Both the position numbers and the translations under genes were made by a program. DNA of 5,330 nt, from positions 1 through 5,330 of the forward strand of contig CAIXQV010000222.1 of NCBI GenBank assembly GCA_903921605.1, written 5' to 3'. The notes below the pieces were generated by a model. The model was not told the DNA's origin. It did no database searches and saw only the letters and a program-made list of their open reading frames with translations. Position 1 is the first letter of the stretch. Each line of letters begins with the position of its first letter. Below, piece after piece: positions 1-5,330 of this stretch. Source of the DNA: an uncultured Planctomycetaceae bacterium (GTDB lineage: Bacteria; Planctomycetota; Planctomycetia; Planctomycetales; Planctomycetaceae).

Positions 1-124
1 AAAAAAATCTCCCTCAAGATCACAGGCGAGAAAACTGCAACTTTCCTCGACGTCTTGCGAATCGTTGATATCGTGCAGATTGACGGCGTGGAATCCCCTT
101 CCATCCGCCGTTTCAGAGAGAGTT

Positions 125-158
125 GGGCAGGCGATTACAGGGCCGTAATAGCCTGCCC
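125..158 (+). terminator. Terminator-like hairpin near left edge
   Basis: The arms GGGCAGGC (125-132) and GCCTGCCC (151-158) pair perfectly. After one G/A mismatch the stem continues with ATTAC/GTAAT (134-138 with 145-149), closing a six-base loop. On the + strand the hairpin is followed by a moderately T-rich tract (GATTTCTGTTTAT). On the minus strand it is followed by AACTCTC, so a + orientation is more likely. It would end a transcript entering from the left. The only hint of such a gene is an open frame from the window edge to a TGA at 66-68, which is too short to identify. The T tract is interrupted, so termination may be weak. Confidence 0.5.
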
Positions 159-1133
159 GATTTCTGTTTATAGAATGCCAGAGTTTGATTCATGCAGAAT
201 CAGACGCCCTGCCCCCGCGAATGATTTGAAGAACGTTTCGCAAGCGTGCATACACGAAGCCAAATGGCCGGCATTCCGAGAATCGATCGCGACTGAGCTG
301 CGTTTCGGCCAACTCTATATTTCTCGCAATCCCCTCGCGGCCCCATCCGCATAGTCGGAAGCTAAAAAACGTTCACGAATACCCGAGGCAAAGACTTTAT
401 TCTCAGCGGATACTGCGTGGTCGAATAGAATCCCTTTCATCGGCCGTTCGCAAGCATCCGTGTCAGCACTGAATCCCACTGAAGACTCCCTGACTCTGAC
501 CAATGTGCCACGAGGGTGAGCGGGCTTCAGGGACTGGTTAACCGAAGAGCACTCCCTGAACTAAAGCGTGTGAACGATTCTTCCGAGGGCACGCAAGCCT
601 GGCATGACTCTGCAACAGCCACGCCGCAGATTTCAACGGCCTCTACTCGCCGTGCGGACGAATCTCTGTCCCTGAAATTCAAGGATACTGAATCTTTCTG
701 CAGCCCCAATTGGCGGTGTGTCCTGCTCAAAAGCTGATTCCGTTTCTTCGGCTTTGTGCGACTTCAGAGGTGCCCTCAAGACCAGTCGCTGACGTACTGG
801 AACGCGTGCTCGATGACTTGGGTTTTACGTGTGGAGCCTTCGGACGATGGCGGAACGTAGCCCACAGCTCTTTCAATCTGACCAATGACTGGCTCTTCCG
901 TGAAGAAAGCCGCCACAATCTTTCAATCGACAGCCTCGGGAAGCACTACTCAGTGAACCGCCCGGATCGGAAAAACTAAGCCCCTCACCTCTCGAGTATC
1001 ACGACTCTTGCCTCGGGCCGTCACATAGACAACCCATGATTGGTTACGGCTTGACGCCACGTCGCTCATCCAAGCTCTTCGAATCGTTCAATGCATGAAC
1101 ATACAGGCCCCCCTGCGGAAAATCATTACAAAG
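159..1133. other. Long stretch without a supportable gene
   Basis: About 1 kb between the left-edge hairpin and the oxidase control region. Several short open frames exist on both strands (for example 55-354, 516-737 and 710-979 on +, 315-503 on -). They overlap one another, lack convincing ribosome sites, and their translations match no family I recognise. Some could be fragments of decayed genes or of a repeated intergenic sequence. The only clear structure is the inverted repeat at 526-560. Confidence 0.55.
526..560. repeat. Inverted repeat enclosing a GGTTAACC palindrome
   Basis: TTCAGGGA (526-533) is the exact reverse complement of TCCCTGAA (553-560). The 19-base interior contains the 8-bp palindrome GGTTAACC (536-543). 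No T tract follows on either strand, so it is not an intrinsic terminator. It may be a DNA dyad, part of a decayed repeat, or chance. Confidence 0.4.
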
Positions 1134-1156
1134 AAAGAGTCTCTTTAGTCACTAAA
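1134..1156. promoter_or_regulatory. Paired overlapping dyads, candidate operator of the oxidase/SCO unit
   Basis: Two perfect odd-length inverted repeats overlap by three bases. AAAGAGTCTCTTT (1134-1146) is centred on 1140 and TTTAGTCACTAAA (1144-1156) on 1150, so the centres are one helical turn apart. A -10-like TAAAAT (1153-1158) overlaps the right arm of the second dyad, but I see no good -35 at normal spacing. The site lies roughly 75-105 bases before the oxidase start. This layout is typical of a dimeric regulator binding in tandem. The regulator is not encoded in the window, and control by copper is an inference from the genes downstream. Confidence 0.5.
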
Positions 1157-1158
1157 AT

Positions 1159-1172
1159 TTGGCGGACAAAAA
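1159..1172 (+). repeat. TTGGCGGACAAAAA motif, copy in the oxidase leader
   Basis: The exact 14-mer recurs at 4492-4505 and 4823-4836, once in each copy of the tandem duplication downstream. Similarity extends a little: ACAGCAC follows within a few bases here (1175-1181) and after a short gap in the first downstream copy. TGCGGAAAATC at 1114-1124 resembles TGCGGAAATC at 4349-4358 in the same copy. The leader may therefore hold a shortened relative of the same repeat. Function unknown. Confidence 0.5.
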
Positions 1173-1230
1173 TAACAGCACTCCTTGAATTCACTGGGAC
1201 TACATTTTCAATATAGGCTGTTTAGGGGTC

Positions 1231-2919
1231 GTGCGGATAATGAGAAAAGCAAAGAAAACAAGGCGAGCAGCGTTAAGGTCAGGTATCGCAGCGTTGGGCG
1301 GGCTTATGTCGGTGCCGCTTTTCACTGGCCGTGAAAAGGCCCGCGGTGCAGTCACGCCAATCAAGTACCAGAAGTTCGCTCAAAACATGCCGGTGCCTCC
1401 GGTGAAACAACCGGTTGCGATTGGCACTCCGCCATGGGAAGTTGGTGACTGTTTTCATGGAGTGGCTCCGGAGTATTTCGACAGGAGAACCGCCGAAGAT
1501 CCATCTGTGGAATTTCCGCAACTCATGCCGGAAATCTATTACGAGATGTCCATCCGTGCATCGATGGCCGAGATCCTGCCGGGGATCAAGACCCCGATCC
1601 TGGGGTATGACGGAATCTATCCGGGGCCGACTTTTCGGACGAGTAGTTGTCAGCCCATGGTGGTGCGGCAATACAATCAACTGGCTGACTGCGAATTGTC
1701 CACGCACCTGCACGGCGGGCATAATCCAAGTCACTCAGATGGTTACCCGAACTTCTATATTCTTCCGGGCAAGGCAAGAGATTACTTTTACACCAACACG
1801 ATCCCGCGACTGGACGGCGTTCCGGATATCTCTGAATGCCCCTCCACCTGTTGGTACCATGATCACGGGATGGATATCACTGCTGAAACCTGTGTGCGCG
1901 GTCTGGCCGGATTTTACCTGAACTACGATGACCTGGAGCTGAATCTCATCGGTCAGAATGTGCTTCCGGGCGATCCCTATGACATCCCGATTGTGATTCA
2001 GGATCGAACGTTTAACGCCGATGGAACGATATTCTTCGATCCTCTGGACCACAACGGGTATCTTGGTGACACCTATGTTGTCAATGGCAAGGCGTTTCCA
2101 AAGTTTCACGTCCAGCGTCGCAAGTACAGGTTCCGCTTCCTGAACGGATGTAATGCGCGACATTTCGAACTTCGACTCAGCAACAAACAGCAGTTCCTCG
2201 GTCTGGGAACAGACAGCTGGTTGTACCCGCAGGCGTTTTATCGTTCGACGCTGCTGATGAGTCCTGCGAAGCGAGCGGATGTGGTCATTGACTTTACAAA
2301 CGCTCCTTCAGAACTCTATCTGGAAAATATCCTCGAGCAGAACGATGGTCGCGGCCCTAACGGGTCACTTTCGGATCGGGACATCAAGATTCCGGGAACT
2401 CAGGTCCTCAAGTTTGTCGTGGAGGGCGAGAAGCGTCCTGGTTCGGCGACGGTCGAGGAAGGAACAAAACTTCGTCCGCACATTCCGATCACTGCAGAAG
2501 AAGTCTCAACAACTCGAGTCTTCGAATTCCATCGCCGAAACGGGGCATGGCAGATCAATCAGGAATTTTTCGACGAGTTCAAGGCGAATGCCTGCCCGGC
2601 CCTGGGTTCGACTGAGCGTTGGATTCTGCGGAATGGTAGTGGAGGCTGGTGGCATCCGATTCATATGCATCTGGAATCGCATCAGATTCAGAAGATTGAC
2701 GGAAAGATCCCACCAATGTCTGAGCGATTCAAAGTGGACACCAGCATGCTGGGGCCCAACACGGAAGTCGAGATGTTTATGAAGTTCCGTACGTTCAAAG
2801 GTCCGTTTGTGTTCCACTGTCACAACCTGGAACACGAGGACATGAGAATGATGTTTGTCTTCGATCCCCGCGCTGATGGCCCGCTGAAGAACCAACACAT
2901 TCAGCAGTTTCATCCCTAG
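1231..2919 (+). CDS. CotA/bilirubin-oxidase-type multicopper oxidase, Tat-like signal
   Basis: Predicted exported laccase-like enzyme that oxidises phenols, pyrroles or metal ions and reduces O2 to water; the natural substrate cannot be read from sequence. All copper ligand motifs are intact: HLHGGH (H159, H161), WYHDHG (H210, H212), HPIHMH (H475, H478, H480) and HCHNLEHEDMRM (H529, C530, H531, H535, axial M540). HLHGGH plus the WYHDHGMDITAE and HCHNLEHED contexts fit the CotA/phenoxazinone synthase/bilirubin oxidase group rather than CueO. At 562 residues it is slightly longer than CotA. The N terminus has TRRAALR (R11, R12) and then a hydrophobic stretch, suggesting Tat export already folded with copper. 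The start shown is a GTG. An in-frame ATG at 1240 lies 11 bases after AGGGG (1224-1228) and may be the true start. C203 and C207 form an unusual CPSTC just before the second ligand pair. Confidence 0.95.
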   Translation: MRIMRKAKKTRRAALRSGIAALGGLMSVPLFTGREKARGAVTPIKYQKFAQNMPVPPVKQPVAIGTPPWEVGDCFHGVAPEYFDRRTAEDPSVEFPQLMPEIYYEMSIRASMAEILPGIKTPILGYDGIYPGPTFRTSSCQPMVVRQYNQLADCELSTHLHGGHNPSHSDGYPNFYILPGKARDYFYTNTIPRLDGVPDISECPSTCWYHDHGMDITAETCVRGLAGFYLNYDDLELNLIGQNVLPGDPYDIPIVIQDRTFNADGTIFFDPLDHNGYLGDTYVVNGKAFPKFHVQRRKYRFRFLNGCNARHFELRLSNKQQFLGLGTDSWLYPQAFYRSTLLMSPAKRADVVIDFTNAPSELYLENILEQNDGRGPNGSLSDRDIKIPGTQVLKFVVEGEKRPGSATVEEGTKLRPHIPITAEEVSTTRVFEFHRRNGAWQINQEFFDEFKANACPALGSTERWILRNGSGGWWHPIHMHLESHQIQKIDGKIPPMSERFKVDTSMLGPNTEVEMFMKFRTFKGPFVFHCHNLEHEDMRMMFVFDPRADGPLKNQHIQQFHP

Positions 2920-2944
2920 GCGATGTATCGAGGAGATCATTCAG

Positions 2945-3727
2945 ATGAAGAAATTCGGAATTATTGCTTTCTTGTTGGCGGGCTCAGCGTCTGTCTTTCT
3001 TATTGCTTTTCAGAGCCGAGAAGCTCTTCGACGTGACAGTGCTCAGAGCGAGAATGTGCAGCAGCTGCAAAGTCGAAATGAAGCTCGAGTCGCTGAGCTT
3101 TCCATTGATCAATTCGTTGCAGAAGAGGGCTCTCGCTCATCAGAGCGTTTTCCAAACATCCAACTGGTTGATCAGAGTGGAAAGAAAATGCGTTTTTATG
3201 ATGACGTGGTTCGTAATCGGTGCGTGTGCATAAACTTTTTTTACACTCAGTGCGATGGCAGTTGTCCGGGGACGACTTCGATCATCAAAAAGTTGAGGCG
3301 AGATTTAGCGGCTCAGTTTGAGGATGATGCACTGGTCTTTATCTCGATCTCTCTGGATCCGGAGAATGACCAGCCCGACGCGCTGGAACGTTACAGAAAG
3401 TCTTATGGCATCACAGATAATTCTGATCTGTCAGACTGGTACTTTGCCACGGGCGACAAAGAGGAACTGGAACAACTTAGAAGATCGCTGGGGCTCTATG
3501 AGCTGGATGCAACTCTTGATGCCGACAAGACTGAGCATGCTGCGACCCTGACATTTGGCAATGATCGCCTGAATCGCTGGTCTGCATTGCCTGTGGGAAT
3601 GGACTATGAGCAGCTGAAGACTGCCATGTGTCGCATGATGGGTAATTCTGCTCGTCAGCGTTATTCGGCCGTCTCTCAGTTCAGATCTCTGCCGGCCACC
3701 TCGCGAGGGTCTCTCGAAATGGATTGA
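2945..3727 (+). CDS. SCO1/SenC-family copper chaperone
   Basis: Predicted membrane-anchored periplasmic thioredoxin-fold protein that binds copper and delivers it, or reduces cysteines, at a copper enzyme. Residues 1-22 form a basic then hydrophobic anchor with no lipobox cysteine. The SCO domain runs from about residue 68 to 230. It carries FFYTQCDGSCPGTT with the C103/C107 CxxxC pair, the VFISISLDPENDQP strand region, and a distal H198 in TEHAATLTF. The 91-residue gap from C107 to H198 is close to that in known SCO proteins. AGGAG (2931-2935) sits nine bases before the ATG, and the gene begins 25 bases after the oxidase stop, so co-transcription is likely. SCO proteins usually serve cytochrome c oxidase; the pairing here suggests service to the multicopper oxidase. 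C93 and C95 (CVC) lie just before the motif and are unusual. The last 25-30 residues look non-conserved. Confidence 0.93.
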   Translation: MKKFGIIAFLLAGSASVFLIAFQSREALRRDSAQSENVQQLQSRNEARVAELSIDQFVAEEGSRSSERFPNIQLVDQSGKKMRFYDDVVRNRCVCINFFYTQCDGSCPGTTSIIKKLRRDLAAQFEDDALVFISISLDPENDQPDALERYRKSYGITDNSDLSDWYFATGDKEELEQLRRSLGLYELDATLDADKTEHAATLTFGNDRLNRWSALPVGMDYEQLKTAMCRMMGNSARQRYSAVSQFRSLPATSRGSLEMD

Positions 3728-3748
3728 GACATCGTGGCTCTTAGTTTC

Positions 3749-3780
3749 GATCACTCCGGCATTTCAGCTCCGGTGTGATC
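3749..3780. repeat. Stem-loop between SCO stop and terminator
   Basis: GATCACTCCGG (3749-3759) pairs with CCGGTGTGATC (3770-3780) over 11 bp with one mismatch, around a ten-base loop. No T tract follows. The 3' arm can instead pair CCGGTG (3770-3775) with CACCGG (3797-3802), so two exclusive folds are possible. It may stabilise the 3' end of the SCO transcript. Confidence 0.45.
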
Positions 3781-3811
3781 CGGACGTACAGCACGGCACC
3801 GGGAGAATGTG

Positions 3812-3853
3812 GGGCAGGCGAGTTTCTCATGGAAATTCGCCTGCCCTTTTTTT
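3812..3853 (+). terminator. Strong intrinsic terminator of the oxidase/SCO unit
   Basis: GGGCAGGCGAGTTTC (3812-3826) pairs over 15 bp, with a single G-T wobble, with GAAATTCGCCTGCCC (3832-3846). The loop is TCATG, and seven T follow directly (3847-3853). This is a textbook rho-independent terminator, 84 bases after the SCO stop. Its stem base matches that of the hairpin at 125-158. Confidence 0.92.
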
Positions 3854-4280
3854 ATGAGAGAAGTTGCCGTGCGGCGTCTGTCGCTTACATTGTTGATGGG
3901 CTCATTTTCGAGCTGAATCTCTTTCTGAATTTGTCGCACTGACGCAGCGCAGAATCTCTGACTGACAGAGCGTCAAACGGACTTCTGAGAGTTCCTTGTC
4001 CTTGAGCGGCCTTGTTGCCTTTACGCCCAGAAAAATGTCTCCATCGGGAGCCAGCGTCCGCTGTTGCCCCCCCCCGTCCTCAGCCCGCTGAAAATTGTGT
4101 TCGCAGAGACGGCATTGTTTAGTCGTTTTGACGCCTGAGACACTACCAAAAAGCAGATGCAGCGGACTTCAGGGACCTGCTACACCGGACGGCTTTCTCT
4201 TGCAGCTGTTCTGCGATGGTCGGCGACAGTTTTCGAAGACTTTGGCGGCGAACAAGGGCGGGGTAGACAAACGGCCGACC
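3854..4280. other. Spacer without a supportable gene
   Basis: No credible coding frame on either strand. An open frame runs on + from 4095 into the repeat copy, but it has no recognisable content and looks incidental. A run of nine C lies at 4067-4075. A small hairpin (CTCTG/CAGAG, 3956-3970) is too weak to interpret. Confidence 0.5.
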
Positions 4281-4611
4281 GCCGATTCCTCCGGAGTACC
4301 GCGTGCGACGCGAATCATCATCGGATGCTTACTGGGGGTGAACCTCCATGCGGAAATCTCGCATACGCGGGTCAGTGGTGGGAAAGCCCTGAAGCGAAAT
4401 AGGGAGACCAGGGCGCACGACAACCAGAGATTTCAGTTTCTCCAGACGATCGTGTTGGCGGGCAGAAGAATTGGGGCTTCAAAGAGAACCGTTGGCGGAC
4501 AAAAACAATGCGACAGCACAATGAGATGAGTTGAGCTGCGTTCAACGAATCGTTTGTTCCGACTTGCTGTTCGCATCGAATGGGGCGTCAACGCCCTTTC
4601 CGTGACCTGCC
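4281..4611 (+). repeat. Tandem duplication, first copy of a 331-base unit
   Basis: Aligns without gaps to the sequence 331 bases downstream. By hand count, 4344-4574 matches 4675-4905 at 186 of 231 positions (about 80%), and 4281-4343 matches at about 62%. The unit contains TTGGCGGACAAAAA at 4492-4505, the conserved blocks GAAATAGGGAGACC and TTGTTCCGAC, and purine-rich stretches. Both copies keep the same open frame and the same TGA, but most differences change the amino acid (about 26 of 62 residues differ), so it does not behave like a protein gene. No transposase or terminal inverted repeats are seen. Confidence 0.85.
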
Positions 4612-4932
4612 GCCGATTCATCCCGAATAACCGGTGCGACTCGATCCACGGCCGGCCTCCACCTGATGGCAAATCTCCATTCCGGAATCTCGCAATCGCG
4701 AGCCAGCGAGTGGAAAGCCCTGCAACGAAATAGGGAGACCGGGGCGCAAGAGGACCAGAAGTTTCAGTTCGTCCAGGCGGTCGCGTTAGGGGGCAGGAGA
4801 ATTGAGTCTTCAAAAAGAATTATTGGCGGACAAAAAAAATGGGACGGCACAATGGAATGAGTTGAGTTGTGTTGAAGGAATCATTTGTTCCGACTCCCTG
4901 TTCGCCTGAATGATTTCACAACACGCTTTCCG
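4612..4932 (+). repeat. Tandem duplication, second copy
   Basis: Head-to-tail neighbour of the first copy, starting at the shared GCCGATTC block. It follows the first copy base for base to about 4905. After a one-base deletion it remains recognisable through GAATG and CTTTCCG to about 4932. It carries TTGGCGGACAAAAA at 4823-4836 and a longer A run than the first copy. The divergence shows an old duplication, or separate insertions of one repeat family side by side. Confidence 0.83.
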
Positions 4933-4969
4933 GAAGTAGTTCTGCCCATCTGTTGTGCCCACGTCGCAC

Positions 4970-4996
4970 AAAAAAACTCTTCGATGAGTCGAAGGG
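4970..4996 (-). terminator. Minus-strand intrinsic terminator candidate
   Basis: Read on the minus strand, CCCTTCGA and TCGAAGAG form an 8-bp stem with one wobble around a CTCA loop, followed directly by seven T (the A run 4970-4976). It would stop a transcript entering from the right. The only minus-strand open frame there (5254 to 5015) is unconvincing, so any transcript it ends may be non-coding. A second small hairpin, TTGTGC/GCACAA (4953-4971), overlaps the T tract. Confidence 0.45.
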
Positions 4997-5026
4997 TGGA
5001 TCAGCAGAGACTTGTCACATCGCGGA

Positions 5027-5075
5027 GGTCAGGTGCGTGGCCTGATGACCGTGCATGAACAAGTCATGCCTGACC
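5027..5075. other. Potentially structured stretch, RNA candidate
   Basis: GGTCAGG (5027-5033) is the exact reverse complement of CCTGACC (5069-5075). Between them GCATGA (5053-5058) pairs with TCATGC (5064-5069) around ACAAG, sharing one base with the outer stem. A nested fold of this kind could be a small RNA or a leader element for the gene starting at 5241. No known family is recognised. Confidence 0.25.
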
Positions 5076-5240
5076 CGAGAAGCGAACTCTGCGAGTCCTG
5101 CCAAAAAAGAACTGTGTGTTTCGTCTCCTCGGACCGGATGTCGGTGGGAAAGCACTAACAAGTTCAGATCACCATTTCTGCGGTTCCTGTGAACTGGACT
5201 GCAGCGCGAATTCACTTTTGATGTTATTTGGAGAAGAGCA

Positions 5241-5330
5241 GTGCGAACTACCATGTGGAGTCGGAAGTTGCTGCGGCAGCTTGTGACATGGGCTTTGTTA
5301 GTGTGTTTTGTGTCGTCGTCGTTTGGTTTC
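5241..5330 (+). CDS. N-terminus of an exported protein, cut by the right edge
   Basis: Thirty codons are open to the window edge. The translation has a basic start (R2, R8, K9, R12) followed by a long hydrophobic core (LVTWALLVCFVSSSFGF), as in a Sec signal peptide or membrane anchor. The GTG start is preferred because GGAG (5230-5233) lies seven bases upstream. An in-frame ATG at 5253 would be 19 bases away. The mature protein lies outside the window, so its function is unknown. It is separated from the SCO gene by a terminator and 1.4 kb of spacer and is probably an independent transcript. Confidence 0.6.
   Translation, partial: MRTTMWSRKLLRQLVTWALLVCFVSSSFGF

Noticed and set aside
55..354. 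Open frame of 99 codons on +, open from the window edge
   Set aside because: TTG start, no ribosome site, crosses the terminator-like hairpin, and matches no family I recognise.
315..503. 62-codon minus-strand frame
   Set aside because: TTG start, no domain recognised and no supporting context.
519..534. 16-base near match to 4161-4176 (AGCGG(G/A)CTTCAGGGAC)
   Set aside because: One mismatch and no extension on either side; such a match is plausible by chance in this length.
516..979. Two overlapping + frames (516-737 and 710-979)
   Set aside because: No ribosome sites, low-complexity Ser/Thr/Arg-rich translation, matching open frames on the other strand; could be decayed sequence but cannot be supported as genes.
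1185..1217. TTGAAT/TATAGG promoter for the oxidase
   Set aside because: The spacer is 21 bases, too long for a standard promoter.
4067..4075. Run of nine C
   Set aside because: An isolated homopolymer, possibly a sequencing-error site, with no gene affected.
4344..4410. Possible group II intron domain V-like hairpin (ATGCG/CGCAT around GAAATCT)
   Set aside because: Lacks the AGC triad, GAAA tetraloop and bulge, and the stem is not kept in the second copy.
4095..4529. 144-codon + frame whose C-terminal half is repeated in a frame at 4666-4860
   Set aside because: About 26 of 62 residues differ while DNA is about 80% identical, and only about seven of 39 base changes are silent, so there is no sign of selection on the protein.
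5055..5192. 45-codon + frame starting at an ATG inside the structured stretch
   Set aside because: No clear ribosome site and no recognisable content.
5015..5254. 79-codon minus-strand frame ending 19 bases before the minus terminator
   Set aside because: No ribosome site, its start lies inside the better-supported + strand gene, and nothing in it is recognisable.

Overview
The window is gene-poor bacterial DNA built around one convincing two-gene unit on the + strand: a CotA/bilirubin-oxidase-type multicopper oxidase with a Tat-like signal peptide (1231-2919), followed 25 bases later by a SCO1/SenC-type copper chaperone (2945-3727). A strong intrinsic terminator at 3812-3853 closes the unit. 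The first codons of a third + strand gene, coding for an apparent signal peptide, run off the right edge from 5241.

The long non-coding spacers, exported copper proteins and uneven Shine-Dalgarno use suggest a Planctomycetota-like organism. This is an inference from style; no rRNA or other taxonomic marker is present.

Layout. 1-1230 holds no gene I can support. It contains a terminator-like hairpin (125-158), an inverted repeat around a GGTTAACC palindrome (526-560), and, just upstream of the oxidase, two overlapping perfect 13-bp dyads whose centres are 10 bp apart (1134-1156). The 14-mer TTGGCGGACAAAAA follows them at 1159-1172. 1231-3853 is the oxidase/SCO unit and its terminator. 3854-5240 is again without a supportable gene, but contains a diverged head-to-tail duplication of a 331-base unit (4281-4611 and 4612-about 4932). 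Each copy carries the same TTGGCGGACAAAAA 14-mer found in the oxidase leader. A minus-strand terminator-like hairpin lies at 4970-4996, followed by a potentially structured stretch (5027-5075).

How the genes fit together. The oxidase has the full set of ligands for type 1, type 2 and type 3 copper. The SCO protein has the CxxxC pair and distal His expected of a copper carrier. Their tight spacing suggests the SCO protein may load or maintain copper in the oxidase, rather than in cytochrome c oxidase, none of whose genes are visible here. The paired dyads upstream are the best candidate for an operator controlling the unit. Nothing here clearly amounts to a new defence or mobile system; the most unusual elements are the dyad pair and the repeat family.
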